From NCBI RefSeq assembly GCF_000956465.1, contig NZ_JYJA01000037.1:245998-309997 (forward strand): a stretch of 64,000 nt of DNA, in the 5' to 3' direction. Position 1 is the stretch's first letter, and every line of letters begins with the position of its first letter. This stretch comes from Microbacterium trichothecenolyticum. Its GTDB lineage: Bacteria; Actinomycetota; Actinomycetes; Actinomycetales; Microbacteriaceae. Below are positions 24,972 through 34,152 of the stretch, one piece after another. A model generated the notes under the pieces. That model had not been told where the DNA came from. It ran no database searches and saw nothing but the letters and a program-made list of their open reading frames with translations. Position numbers and translations under genes: made by a program.

Positions 24972-26236
24972 GGGAGAGACCGTCTCACTCAGAGCCATCG
25001 CGCGCGGTTCAACGTCGGAGTACGGCTGCCCGGGCAACAGCTTCCCGGCGCCTCGCGCTCTGCGTGTTGTTCTTCACGCCAGGGCTGGTGATGGCGTCCT
25101 GGGTCACCCGAACCCCGGCGATACGGGATTCCTTGACTGCATCTACTGCAGAGATGGGTCTCGCGATGTTCGGGCTTGCGATCGGCTCGATGATCGGCAT
25201 CCTGTTCTCCGCGTCGCTTGTGGCACGGTTAGGAACCCGCACCGTCATCCTCCTCGGGGCCAGCGGATCGGCCCTCAGCCTGCCAGTGGTCGCTGCCGGG
25301 TCGATGTCGGGGACCATGGTCATCGTCGCGATCGGACTCGGCATCTGCGGACTGGGGATGGGCTCCGCAGAGGTCGCGATGAACGTGGACGGGGGTGAGG
25401 TGGAGCAACTCACCCACCGCTCCTTCCTGCCCGTCATGCACGGCTGCTTCAGCTTGGGTACGGCCATCGGGGCAGTGGTCGGAATGGCGCTTTCGGCAAT
25501 CGCGATGCCCGTAAGTTGGCACCTGTTCGCTGTGTCGACCGTGTGTCTGGTCGCGGTGCCCGCGGCGGTGCCGGCGATTCCCCGCGGGGTAGGTCGACGG
25601 GCGGCATCCGCCCGTCATGACGGCGACATCGTCGCTAGCACGTCATCTCTGCTCCGCGACAGGCGGATCCAACTGATCGGAGTGATCCTCCTCGCGATGG
25701 CACTCGCAGAGGGCACAGCCAATGACTGGCTTCCGCTCATCATGGTTGACGGTCATGGCTTCGACCCGGCGTGGAGTTCGGGGGTGTTTGCCATCTTCGC
25801 GATCTCAATGACCGTTGGCCGGTTTGCGGGGGCTGCGTTGGTCGATCGTTTGGGTCGACGTCCCGTGCTGGCGGCGAGCGCCATCAGTGCGGCCATCGGG
25901 CTCGCAGTTGTGTCGCTCTCTCCCAACCCACAACTTGCGGTAGCCGCCGTGATCTTGTGGGGTCTCGGCGCCTCCCTTGGCTTCCCCGTTGCGCTGTCCG
26001 CCGCGGGTGACTCCGGACCAGACGCCGCGGCCCGACTCTCGCTTGTCGCAACCGCGGGGTACTTCGCATTCCTCGTGGGTCCCCCAGTGCTCGGCTTCTT
26101 CGGCGAGCACTTTGGCCTGCGCACGGCCATGCTGATCCCACTGGTCTTGATCCTCGTCGCTGTCGCGGCAACAATTCTGACGCCTTGGGATGCCCCCGCG
26201 AACAAGGCTGCAGCCGACGCCCGAGCTCGCGGTTGA
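24968..26236 (+). CDS. MFS transporter (12-span, sugar-type)
   Basis: 422 residues with about 12 predicted spans. The start is a TTG overlapping the upstream stop. The N-terminal 25 residues are hydrophilic, then ALCVLFFTPGLVMASWVTRTPAIRDSL opens span 1, a pattern shared with the YbjJ/FucP-like group. GLGICGLGMGSAEVAMNVDGGEVE and GRFAGAALVDRLGRRP are visible loops. It probably imports or exports the substrate of the coupled Gfo/Idh enzyme. The specific solute cannot be told from sequence. Confidence 0.88.
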   Translation: MRERPSHSEPSRAVQRRSTAARATASRRLALCVLFFTPGLVMASWVTRTPAIRDSLTASTAEMGLAMFGLAIGSMIGILFSASLVARLGTRTVILLGASGSALSLPVVAAGSMSGTMVIVAIGLGICGLGMGSAEVAMNVDGGEVEQLTHRSFLPVMHGCFSLGTAIGAVVGMALSAIAMPVSWHLFAVSTVCLVAVPAAVPAIPRGVGRRAASARHDGDIVASTSSLLRDRRIQLIGVILLAMALAEGTANDWLPLIMVDGHGFDPAWSSGVFAIFAISMTVGRFAGAALVDRLGRRPVLAASAISAAIGLAVVSLSPNPQLAVAAVILWGLGASLGFPVALSAAGDSGPDAAARLSLVATAGYFAFLVGPPVLGFFGEHFGLRTAMLIPLVLILVAVAATILTPWDAPANKAAADARARG

Positions 26237-26336
26237 CGTGGCGCGTGTCGACCCCACGAAACTCCCACTCAGCACGTCCGCACTCGCGAGCCACCTACCC
26301 GTGAACGACGCATCCTGCTCCGTGACCGACGCCTGA

Positions 26337-27833
26337 TCAGGTCGAGCCGAGCTCTCCGCTGAGGCGGCCATGGAAGCGGGCCGCAGCATCCGTCATCCCG
26401 TACAGCTCGACGCTCGTTCCGCGCGCCTCGTACTTCGTGACGATGGCATCGAGGGCGGCGACCGTCGAGGCGTCCCAGACGTGGGTGCGCGAGAGGTCGA
26501 TGACGACGTGCGGCGGATCGGCAGCGTACTCGAACTGCGTGGTGAGGTCGTTGCTCGAGGCGAAGAAGAGCTCGCCGTCGACGCGGTAGCGGGCGGTGTG
26601 GCCGTCGACCTCGCGCGTCACGGTCGTGAAGTGAGCGACGCGGCGGGCGAACAGCACCATGGCGGCGAGCACGCCGAGGATCACGCCGACGGCGAGGTTG
26701 TGGGTCCAGACCGTGGCCACGACGGTGACGAGCATCACGAGGGTCTCGCTGAGCGGCATCCGCTTCAGCGTCGACGGACGGATGCTGTGCCAGTCGAACG
26801 TCATGACCGACACCACGATCATCACGGCGACGAGCGCGGCCATCGGGATGAGCCCGACGATGTCGCCGAGGGCGACCACGAGGATCAGCACCCACACGCC
26901 CGCCATGAACGTCGAGATCCTCGTGCGACCGCCGGACGTCTTCACGTTGATCATCGTCTGGCCGATCATCGCGCAGCCGCCGGTGCCGCCGAGGAACGCC
27001 GACGCGATGTTGGCGACGCCGAGTCCCCACGCCTCACGGGTCTTGCGTGAGTGGGTGTCGGTGATGTCGTCGACGAGCTTCGCGGTCATCAGCGACTCGA
27101 GGAGCCCCACCAGCGCGGCGGCGAACGCGTAGGGCGCGACGATCTGCAGCGTCTCCCACGTCAGCGGGACGTTCGGGATGAGGAGCTCCGGAAGGCTCCG
27201 GGGCAGCTCGCCCTGGTCGGCGACGTTCGGCACCGCCGAGAGGCCGAACACCACGACGACCACCGTGAGCACCGCGATCGCGATGAGCGGTGCGGGGATC
27301 GCGCGCGTGATGCGCGGCCAGACGAACAGGATGCCGAGACCCGCGGCGACGAGCACGTACACCGCCCAGGGCACGTCGACGAGCTGCGGCATCTGCGACA
27401 GGAAGATCAGGATCGCGAGGGCGTTCACGAAGCCGACCATGACGCTGCGGGGGATGAACCTCATGAGCCGGGCGACGCCCAGCACCGCGAACAGCACCTG
27501 GATGAGGCCGGCCAGCGCGATCGTGACGATGAGGTAGTCCGAGCCATACTCGCGCGCGACGGGTGCGATCACCAGCGCGACCGCGCCCGCGGCGGCGGTG
27601 ATCATGGCCGGACGCCCGCCGGCGAACGCGATGACGACGGCGAGCACGAACGATGAGAACAGTCCGACGCGCGGGTCGACGCCCGCGACGACCGAGAAGG
27701 CGATCGCTTCGGGAATCAGGGCGAGCGCGACGACGAGGCCGGCGACGACCTCGCGCGTGACGAGGCGAGGGCGCCGCAGCGCGTGCAGCACGGTCGGCCG
27801 GCTGCCGGAGCGATCGGCGGGGCTGGTACTCAA
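26337..27833 (-). CDS. SulP family anion transporter with STAS domain
   Basis: About 498 residues from the TTG at 27833; a TTG at 27863 would add 10 residues and overlap the upstream gene. The SulP membrane domain covers residues 1-390, with VVAGLVVALALIPEAIAFSVVAGVDP, GGRPAMITAAAGAVALV and FLGGTGGCAMIGQTMINVKTSG. A cytoplasmic STAS domain follows at about 400-490 (VVIDLSRTHVWDASTVAALD). Members move sulfate, bicarbonate or other anions, often with Na+ or H+. It lies just after the GH65 gene and may be cotranscribed, without an obvious metabolic link. Confidence 0.92.
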   Translation of the reverse strand: MSTSPADRSGSRPTVLHALRRPRLVTREVVAGLVVALALIPEAIAFSVVAGVDPRVGLFSSFVLAVVIAFAGGRPAMITAAAGAVALVIAPVAREYGSDYLIVTIALAGLIQVLFAVLGVARLMRFIPRSVMVGFVNALAILIFLSQMPQLVDVPWAVYVLVAAGLGILFVWPRITRAIPAPLIAIAVLTVVVVVFGLSAVPNVADQGELPRSLPELLIPNVPLTWETLQIVAPYAFAAALVGLLESLMTAKLVDDITDTHSRKTREAWGLGVANIASAFLGGTGGCAMIGQTMINVKTSGGRTRISTFMAGVWVLILVVALGDIVGLIPMAALVAVMIVVSVMTFDWHSIRPSTLKRMPLSETLVMLVTVVATVWTHNLAVGVILGVLAAMVLFARRVAHFTTVTREVDGHTARYRVDGELFFASSNDLTTQFEYAADPPHVVIDLSRTHVWDASTVAALDAIVTKYEARGTSVELYGMTDAAARFHGRLSGELGST

Positions 27834-27840
27834 GCCGCCC

Positions 27841-30366
27841 TCACCCTGAGGTGCTCGACCCAACTACCCCGTCCTCGACTACTAGGGGGATCGCGGCTGT
27901 GACGGTGGGCACTGACGCGGACATCAGGGAACCGTCCTCGCGGCGGGCGTCGCCGAGCTCGCGCAGCGACGGACGCCCCGGGATCACCGGGCCCTGCCCG
28001 TCGAGCGGTGCCACCACCTCTTCGCCCGCGCCGACCACGTAGCCCACGCCTCGCACGCTGAAGCCGACGGGGTCGCCCTCCGTGGCGCGCACACGCAGCT
28101 CCTCACGGGTGACCGTGACGACCAGCCGCGTGCCGTGCCAGTGCAGGACGAACTCGAGCGACGGCCACGAGACGGGAAGCCGCGGATTGAACGACAGCTC
28201 ACCGAAGTGGTCGCGCATGCCGCCGAATCCTGCGACGAGTGCGGTCCAGACGCCACCGGCCGAGGCCACGTGCACGCCGTCCGCGGCGTTGTGGTGCAGG
28301 TCGCCGAGGTCGACGAAGATCGACTGCCGGAAGTACTCGAGCGCGAGGTCCTGGTAGCCGACCTCGGCGGCGAGGATCGCCTGCACGACCGCCGACAGCG
28401 TCGAGTCGCCCGTGGTCAGCGGGTCGTAGTACTCGAAGTCGGCGAGTTTGTCCTCGTCGGAGAAGTGGTTGCCCTGCAGGAACAGCGCGAGCACGACGTC
28501 GGCCTGCTTGAGCACCTGGTACCGGTAGATCACCAGCGGGTGGAAGTGCAGCAGCAGGGGCCGCTTGTCGGGCGGGGTGTTCTCGAGGTCCCAGATCTCG
28601 CGCTCGAGGAACACATGATCCTGCGGATGGATGCCGAGGCTCGGGCTGAACGGGATGTGCATGGCTTCGGCGGCCCGCTCCCACGCCTCGGGCTCACCGG
28701 GCTCGAGGGCGAGGCGGTCGACCATCTGACGGTAGACCTCGCCGTCGGCCTCCGCCATCTCGCGGATGGTGCGGGCGGCGAAGCGGAGGTTGAACCGCGC
28801 CATGACGTTCGTGAAGAGGTTGTCGTTGACGACGGTGGTGTACTCGTCGGGCCCGGTGACGCCGTGGATGTGGAACGTGTCGCCCTCGCCGTCGACCACG
28901 CCGTCGTTCGAACGCCAGAAGCCGAGGGTCGCCCACAGCCGCGCCGTCTCGACGGCGATGTCGACGCCCTCGCGGAAGAGGAAGTCGGTGTCGCCGGTCG
29001 CCCGCACGTACTTCGCGAGCGCGAAGCTGACGTCGGCATTCACGTGATAGCCGGCGGTGCCGGCCGCGTAGTAGGCGGAAGCCTCCTCGCCGTTGATCGT
29101 GCGCCACGGGAACAGCGCGCCCGCCTCGTTGAGCTGGAACGCGCGCTTACGCGCGGCGGGCAGCATCAGGTACCTCATCCGCAGCGCGTTGCGCGCCCAC
29201 AACGGCGTCGTGTACGCGAGGAACGGGAGAACGTAGATCTCGGTGTCCCAGAAGTAGTGCCCGGAGTACCCCGAGCCCGTCATGCCCTTCGCCGGCACAC
29301 CCTGTCCGTCGGCACGCGCCGAGGCCTGCGCGAGCTGGAACAGGCACCAGCGGGTCGCCTGCTGCAGGTCGTCGTGGCCGCCGATGCGCACGTCCGAACG
29401 CTCCCAGAACGCGTCGAGCCACGCACGCTGCTGCGCGCGGATCGCGTCGACGCTCTCGCCGAGGGCGCGGTCGAGGGTGCGGCGGCAGCGGTCGACGAGC
29501 TCGCGCGCGGGCACGCCACGCGACGTGTGGTAGCTCACGAGCTTCGTGACCCGGATCGGCACTCCGGCCTTCGCGTTCACGCGGAACACGTTCTTCGCGA
29601 TGTCGGGCTCGATGAGCGTGCGCGAGGTGTACTCGTTCGCCGTCTCGACCAGATGGTCGGCGACGACCGCGATCGTCATGCCCGAGTCCGTGACGCGGTA
29701 CGACAGGGCGGAGCGCAGCTTGTCCTGCCAGTACTCCTGCGGCTGCAGGACGCGCTCCTCGAGCTTCTCGGTCTTGCGCGGGTCGAACCCGGCCTTGCGC
29801 GGCGCCAGCGGCGTGCCGCCGTAGACGTCCTCGCCGTCCTGCCGGTTGAGGATCTGGCAGCTCACGGTGACCGGCGCGTCGGCGTTCAGCACGGTGACGT
29901 CCACCGTCATGACCGCGAGGTGCTTCTCCTCGAACGACACCAGCCGCTCGTAATCGATCCGCACCTCCTTGCCCGACGGCGTGACCCACAGGATGTGCCG
30001 GCGCTGCACGCCGTCGCGCATGTCGAGCGTCCGCTCGTACTCGCGCACGTCGGCGACATCGAGCGACAGCGGCTCGTCGTCGACGTAGACGCGCATGACC
30101 TTCGCGTCAGGGGCGTTGATGATCGTCTGACCGACCTCGGCGAATCCATAGGCCTGCTCGGCGTGACGGATCGGGAACGTCTCGTGGAACCCGTTGATGA
30201 ACGTGCCGTGCTCGTGCGCGTGACGCCCCTCGGGCTGATTGCCGCGCAGACCCAGGTAGCCATTCGACAGAGCGAAGATGCTCTCCGTTACACTCGCGTC
30301 AAACGATTCGAACGACGTCTCGACCAGACGCCACGGGTCGACGGGGAATCGTTCGCGATCGATCAC
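27841..30366 (-). CDS. GH65 family disaccharide phosphorylase
   Basis: 841 residues. The GTG at 30366 follows AAAGGAGCCACC, so the upstream ATG at 30387 is rejected. The N-terminal domain has SNGYLGLRGNQPEG. The catalytic alpha/alpha-barrel has GSGYSGHYFWDTEIYVLPFLAYT and the general-acid Glu in HGVTGPDEYTTVVNDN. Phosphate- and sugar-binding segments (KQADVVLALFLQGNHF, DSTLSAVVQAILAAE) follow. GH65 enzymes phosphorolyse maltose, trehalose, kojibiose or nigerose to beta-glucose 1-phosphate plus sugar. No beta-phosphoglucomutase gene lies nearby, so the exact substrate stays open. Confidence 0.93.
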   Translation of the reverse strand: MIDRERFPVDPWRLVETSFESFDASVTESIFALSNGYLGLRGNQPEGRHAHEHGTFINGFHETFPIRHAEQAYGFAEVGQTIINAPDAKVMRVYVDDEPLSLDVADVREYERTLDMRDGVQRRHILWVTPSGKEVRIDYERLVSFEEKHLAVMTVDVTVLNADAPVTVSCQILNRQDGEDVYGGTPLAPRKAGFDPRKTEKLEERVLQPQEYWQDKLRSALSYRVTDSGMTIAVVADHLVETANEYTSRTLIEPDIAKNVFRVNAKAGVPIRVTKLVSYHTSRGVPARELVDRCRRTLDRALGESVDAIRAQQRAWLDAFWERSDVRIGGHDDLQQATRWCLFQLAQASARADGQGVPAKGMTGSGYSGHYFWDTEIYVLPFLAYTTPLWARNALRMRYLMLPAARKRAFQLNEAGALFPWRTINGEEASAYYAAGTAGYHVNADVSFALAKYVRATGDTDFLFREGVDIAVETARLWATLGFWRSNDGVVDGEGDTFHIHGVTGPDEYTTVVNDNLFTNVMARFNLRFAARTIREMAEADGEVYRQMVDRLALEPGEPEAWERAAEAMHIPFSPSLGIHPQDHVFLEREIWDLENTPPDKRPLLLHFHPLVIYRYQVLKQADVVLALFLQGNHFSDEDKLADFEYYDPLTTGDSTLSAVVQAILAAEVGYQDLALEYFRQSIFVDLGDLHHNAADGVHVASAGGVWTALVAGFGGMRDHFGELSFNPRLPVSWPSLEFVLHWHGTRLVVTVTREELRVRATEGDPVGFSVRGVGYVVGAGEEVVAPLDGQGPVIPGRPSLRELGDARREDGSLMSASVPTVTAAIPLVVEDGVVGSSTSG

Positions 30367-30405
30367 GGTGGCTCCTTTCCACAGCAAGGTGCGGCAGCGC
30401 GCAGC

Positions 30406-30960
30406 CTAGAGAGCGTGCGATTCCGCGCCTGGTGCGGCCGCGGTGAGCGCTGAAACGACCTCTCGTACCAACTCCGCCACCGGTTGAGAGCAGTCCACAG
30501 TCACTCCGGCTTCCCCCTGCTCGAGGGGTTCCAGCGTCGCAATCTGACTCTGCAGCAGGCTCGCCGGCATGAAGTGGCCGGGACGGCCGATCACGCGGTT
30601 TGCCAGGACGCGCTCGCTCGCGGAGAGGTGAACGAAGGTGGTCCCCGCCGCCTGCTCCCGGATCAGATCCCGGTACCGCCGCTTCAGCGCCGAACACGCG
30701 AGGACGATTCCCTCACCCTGAAAGCGGTCCAACTCGGCTCCGACTTGCCTTAGCCACGGGAATCGATCCTCATCGTTCAGGGGAATGCCTGCGGCCATCT
30801 TCGCAACGTTCGACGCCGGGTGGAGGTTGTCTGCGTCAACGAATTGAAGAGACAGCGCTTCGGCCAGTGCTTGACCGACGGTGGTCTTTCCAGCGCCCGA
30901 TACGCCCATGACAACGAGTTGCGGCGGTGCCGCAGATCGCTCTTCCAATTTGATCTCCAC
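30406..30960 (-). CDS. gntK: Gluconokinase, GntK type
   Basis: 184 residues, the normal size for thermoresistant-type gluconokinase. The P-loop reads GVSGAGKTTVG. FVDADNLHPASNVAKMAAGIPLNDEDRFPWL is the substrate-binding region and CSALKRRYRDLIRE is typical of the family. It phosphorylates D-gluconate to 6-phosphogluconate for the pentose phosphate or Entner-Doudoroff route. The start GTG at 30960 is preceded by a weak site. It would take gluconate formed by the idonate/5-ketogluconate enzymes encoded at 37376-39194, linking it to that locus although its direct downstream neighbour is the GH65 gene. Confidence 0.92.
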   Translation of the reverse strand: MEIKLEERSAAPPQLVVMGVSGAGKTTVGQALAEALSLQFVDADNLHPASNVAKMAAGIPLNDEDRFPWLRQVGAELDRFQGEGIVLACSALKRRYRDLIREQAAGTTFVHLSASERVLANRVIGRPGHFMPASLLQSQIATLEPLEQGEAGVTVDCSQPVAELVREVVSALTAAAPGAESHAL

Positions 30961-30996
30961 TCACGATCGTGTATCGCACGAGTCGCGCCGTGCGAT
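30961..30996. promoter_or_regulatory. Palindromes upstream of the gluconokinase gene
   Basis: Two symmetrical elements lie directly upstream of gntK. CACGATCGTG is a perfect 10-bp palindrome at 30962-30971. ATCGCACG (30973-30980) and CGTGCGAT (30989-30996) form an 8-bp inverted repeat with an 8-base spacer. The half-site TCACGA also occurs in the palindrome at 32175-32190, suggesting a shared regulator. Confidence 0.4.
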
Positions 30997-31007
30997 GAAA
31001 ACAGCGG

Positions 31008-31048
31008 GCCGCGGGACGACACACCTTCCGCATAGGTCGTCCCGCGGC
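31008..31048 (-). terminator. Intrinsic terminator after the Gfo/Idh gene of the hexonate locus
   Basis: Arms GCCGCGGGACGAC (31008-31020) and its complement (31036-31048) make a 13-bp stem with a 15-base loop. On the minus strand it is followed by CCGCTGTTTTC, a short T-run. It separates the ABC importer/oxidoreductase operon from the gluconokinase gene. Confidence 0.85.
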
Positions 31049-31056
31049 TCGCCAGC

Positions 31057-32118
31057 TCAGGATGCGACGAGAGCGCTCTCGGTGAGCACTTCGCTGAGCT
31101 TGACCACCGTTCCGCGCTCGGCAGAACGCAGCGCCGCGATGGCCACAGCGAGAGACTGGACACCGTCTTCACCGGTGACCGCCGGTGCGCCGTTGCCGCG
31201 GACGGCTTCGTTGAACTGGTGCACAGCCTCCGCATAGTGCTCCTCTTCGGAGCCGATGTCGACCTTCTCGAGGTCCAGTCCGCCCCGGCGGAGGTAGATC
31301 TCTCCGCCGAGCTTGTCAGCAAGCAGGTCACGCGCGAAGATCGTGCCCTCGGATCCCATGACCTCGATCGCTCCGATGGAACCGGGGGTGCAGAAGCTCA
31401 CCGTCGACGTTGCGATCGTTCCGTTGCGGAATCGCAGCGTAGTGACCGCGTAGTCCTCGAGTTCGCCCTTGAGCAGACCGCTGTGCCCGGTCGCTGCCGA
31501 CACCTCGTCGACTTCGTCGTCCAGCAGGTAGCGGAGCAGATCAGCGTCGTGCACGCCGATGTCGAGCACCACACCTCCTCCAGCCTCGACACTTGTGAGT
31601 CGCCAAGTCTGCTGCTCTTCGCTCAGCCATCCTGTGCTCGTCGCGCGAGCGAGGATCGGGCGTCCGATCGCCCCCTCGGCGATGAGGCGACGGACCGTCT
31701 GGATCGTGGTCTTGAGTCGACGGTAGTGGTTGGTGCCCAGCACGACACCGGATTCGCGGCAGGCCTCGACGATGTCCAGCCCGTCCTGGATGTTGGTCGA
31801 CAGAGGCTTCTCGCACAGCACGTGCTTGCCGGCAGACGCTGCGGCGAGGGTCTGGGGCTTGTGCAGCTCGTTGGTCGAGCTGACGAAGACGACATCCACT
31901 GCCGGGTCCGCGACCAGGTCGTCAAGCGAGCTGTACGCGTTCGGGATGTCGAACTCCTTCGCGAACTCCTCGGCACGCTCTTGCGAGGAACTCAACACGG
32001 CAACCACCTTGCTGCCGGAGGCCTTGTTGATCGCCCGCACCATGTGCGTGCGGGTCATCCAACCGGTACCGATTACCGCCCAGCCGAGAGGCTTCGTCTC
32101 ATTCGCCGCGTCTGACAT
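31057..32118 (-). CDS. Gfo/Idh/MocA family oxidoreductase of the hexonate locus
   Basis: 353 residues. The Rossmann motif is VIGTGWMTRTH, the catalytic segment HVLCEKPLSTN, and the C-terminal domain has EAGGGVVLDIGVHDADLLRYLL, with Asp and His in the usual catalytic places. It is an NAD(P)-dependent dehydrogenase acting on a sugar, polyol or sugar acid. It is the last gene of the importer operon, 86 bases past the permease stop, with a perfect palindrome in that gap. It probably performs the first oxidation of the imported compound. Confidence 0.92.
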   Translation of the reverse strand: MSDAANETKPLGWAVIGTGWMTRTHMVRAINKASGSKVVAVLSSSQERAEEFAKEFDIPNAYSSLDDLVADPAVDVVFVSSTNELHKPQTLAAASAGKHVLCEKPLSTNIQDGLDIVEACRESGVVLGTNHYRRLKTTIQTVRRLIAEGAIGRPILARATSTGWLSEEQQTWRLTSVEAGGGVVLDIGVHDADLLRYLLDDEVDEVSAATGHSGLLKGELEDYAVTTLRFRNGTIATSTVSFCTPGSIGAIEVMGSEGTIFARDLLADKLGGEIYLRRGGLDLEKVDIGSEEEHYAEAVHQFNEAVRGNGAPAVTGEDGVQSLAVAIAALRSAERGTVVKLSEVLTESALVAS

Positions 32119-32174
32119 TTGCGCTACCGCATTCCTTCCTAATTACTTCCAATACTGCGTATGGGGCTCGCCGG

Positions 32175-32190
32175 TCACGAGCGCTCGTGA
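32175..32190. promoter_or_regulatory. Perfect 16-bp palindrome before the Gfo/Idh gene
   Basis: TCACGAGCGCTCGTGA lies between the permease stop (32205) and the Gfo/Idh start (32118). It could be an operator for an internal promoter or a small mRNA hairpin. The TCACGA half-site recurs upstream of gntK. Confidence 0.45.
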
Positions 32191-32204
32191 ACGGCTGGAT
32201 CGGA

Positions 32205-33329
32205 TCAGGTGCCCCGACGGCGTCGCTGCAGCTGGTCGAAGAAGACCGCAACGATGAGGACGATGCCGATCACAACTTCCTGCCAGTAGGACTCGATGCC
32301 GGCGATCACGAGTCCGTCATATAGCACGGCCGGGATGAGCACACCGATCAGGGTCCCGAGCATCGTCGCGGATCCACCGAAGAGGCTCGTGCCACCGATG
32401 ACAACCGCTGCGATGATCACCAGCGGTGTTTCCGTTTGGCCGCCGATCGCAGTCGTGGAAAACCGACCGAGAGTCAGGATGCCAATGATGGCGTAGAGCA
32501 GCCCCGACAGAGCATAAATGCGGACCTTGTACGCGTCGACGCCGATACCGCGGCGCTTGAGCATCCGCTCGTCCGATCCGATGCCAAGCACGCGAAGGCC
32601 GAATCGGGTCTTCTTGAGGATCACCGCACCGAGGATCGCAATCGCCAGTGCGACGAACACTGTCACCGGAATGCCGAACGGCCGCAGCCGCACCGCTTCG
32701 GTGAGGATCTCAGGGACGTTGGTCTTGTCCTGCCCCCCCGTGATCAACTGCGCGGCGCCGAGCGCGGCACCCATCATCCCGAGAGTGGCGATCAGCGGGG
32801 GTATATCGAGTCTGGTGATGATGATCCCGTTGATCAGGCCACACACCACACCCGTTGCGAGGGCGATCAGGATGCCTACGAGGAGGATTTCGCCGCTGAC
32901 GTCCCGCCCGCCCATGGCGTCCCAGTATGTCTGCGCGGTAACCCCGGACAAGACGATCACGCTGCCGACGGACAGGTCGATGCCGCCACTGGCCAGAATG
33001 AAGGTCATGGCCACCGCACCGATGAGAATCGGCACGGCTGTCTCCGCGAGCGCCCGCATGTTGATCGGGCTGAGGAACGCCTGGGGCTCGATAATCGCGA
33101 AGAAGCCGAACAGGGCCACGAGCGCGATCACAAGGCCGAGGCGCTGCGCCTGGGCTCCGAAGTTGCGCACCGACTTCGTCGACTCAACGACGGCGACCGT
33201 TGAGGTGCGGTCATCGATCGTAAAGATCTGCGACTTGGCCGAGAGACGGGGCATCGTGCGCGTGACGGGGGCCCCGGTCGCGCCACCGTCCGCCGGATTG
33301 CCCGCCGACTCGGGTACTGAGGTGCTCAT
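32205..33329 (-). CDS. Ribose-type sugar ABC importer permease (RbsC family)
   Basis: A 374-residue membrane protein of the BPD_transp_2 family with eight to ten hydrophobic segments. Recognisable family stretches are MTFILASGGIDLSVGSVIVLSGV, GLINGIIITRLDIPPLIATLGMM and FALRVLGIGS-like GLRVLGIGSDERMLKRRGI, followed by VVIGGTSLFGGSATMLGTLIGVL. The N-terminal 70 residues are hydrophilic. It overlaps the ATPase gene by 4 bases and forms the channel as a homodimer. The substrate is probably a monosaccharide or a sugar acid in view of the neighbouring enzymes. Confidence 0.94.
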   Translation of the reverse strand: MSTSVPESAGNPADGGATGAPVTRTMPRLSAKSQIFTIDDRTSTVAVVESTKSVRNFGAQAQRLGLVIALVALFGFFAIIEPQAFLSPINMRALAETAVPILIGAVAMTFILASGGIDLSVGSVIVLSGVTAQTYWDAMGGRDVSGEILLVGILIALATGVVCGLINGIIITRLDIPPLIATLGMMGAALGAAQLITGGQDKTNVPEILTEAVRLRPFGIPVTVFVALAIAILGAVILKKTRFGLRVLGIGSDERMLKRRGIGVDAYKVRIYALSGLLYAIIGILTLGRFSTTAIGGQTETPLVIIAAVVIGGTSLFGGSATMLGTLIGVLIPAVLYDGLVIAGIESYWQEVVIGIVLIVAVFFDQLQRRRRGT

Positions 33330-34111
33330 ACGAAGGCTCCTGACATGATGTCCACGATCAGTTCGAGGTCGAAGTCCTCGCGGTCGAGCACGGCCACTCG
33401 CTGGCCCTGACGCATGATGTGGATGCGGTCCGCGATCTCGAGAAGGTCGGGGAGGTCATGACTGATGATGACCACGCCGGCCCCCCCATCGCGGATGTTG
33501 CGGATGAGGTCGTTCACCCGGCGGCGGGCTTCGACGCCGAGAGCAGCCGTCGGTTCGTCGAGAAGCAGCACCTGCCCCTCGCCCATCGCGGCACTCACGA
33601 TCGACACTCGCTGCTGCTGACCGCCCGACATGGTGCCGACTTCACGGGTCGGCTTGACGATCTCGAGCTTGAACTTGGCCATCGCCTCGTTCGTCTCTTG
33701 GAGCATGGCGCGGCGATTCAGAAATCCGAACAGTTGCCCGAACTTGCCGCCGCGGATGATCTCCCGCCCGAGGAACAGGTTCTCGACGGCGCTGAGATCA
33801 GGGGCGAGTCCCAGGTCTTGGTACACCACCTCGATGCCCAGCCCACGAGCCACGGAGGGTGAGTCGATGTCCACCTTGTTGCCGTTCACGAAGATCTCCC
33901 CCGAGGTGGGCTCGTAGACCCCGCAGATGGTCTTGATCAGCGTGGACTTCCCCGCACCGTTGTCTCCGACGAGGCCGACGATCTCGCCAGCTCGGACATC
34001 GAAGTCTGCGCCTCGGAGTGCTTCGACGTGTCGGAAGGTCTTTACGATCTTCTTCACTTCGAGCACCGGAGCCGAGGAAACGGGCCGGTCGGTCTGGTTC
34101 TCAGTGGACAT
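33326..34111 (-). CDS. Sugar ABC importer ATPase, single-domain (RbsA/FrcA-like)
   Basis: 261 residues. The ATG at 34111 has AGAGG 8 bases upstream, so the GTG at 34120 is not used. Motifs are Walker A GDNGAGKST, Q-loop VYQDLGLAP, signature MSGGQQQRVSI, Walker B VLLLDEPTAAL and switch VIISHDL. RbsA usually has two fused ATPase domains and about 500 residues. This is the half-size version that must dimerise, as in FrcA-type fructose systems. It energises the RbsC-type permease encoded next. Confidence 0.93.
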   Translation of the reverse strand: MSTENQTDRPVSSAPVLEVKKIVKTFRHVEALRGADFDVRAGEIVGLVGDNGAGKSTLIKTICGVYEPTSGEIFVNGNKVDIDSPSVARGLGIEVVYQDLGLAPDLSAVENLFLGREIIRGGKFGQLFGFLNRRAMLQETNEAMAKFKLEIVKPTREVGTMSGGQQQRVSIVSAAMGEGQVLLLDEPTAALGVEARRRVNDLIRNIRDGGAGVVIISHDLPDLLEIADRIHIMRQGQRVAVLDREDFDLELIVDIMSGAFV

Positions 34112-34152
34112 TCGACTCACCTCTCACAATGGTCCTACTACCGACTACTCGA

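Noticed and set aside
28135..30453. 772-codon open frame on the plus strand
   Set aside because: It is antisense to the GH65 gene and Arg/Glu/Val-repetitive. Such frames are typical shadows of high-GC genes. No ribosome-binding site or domain.
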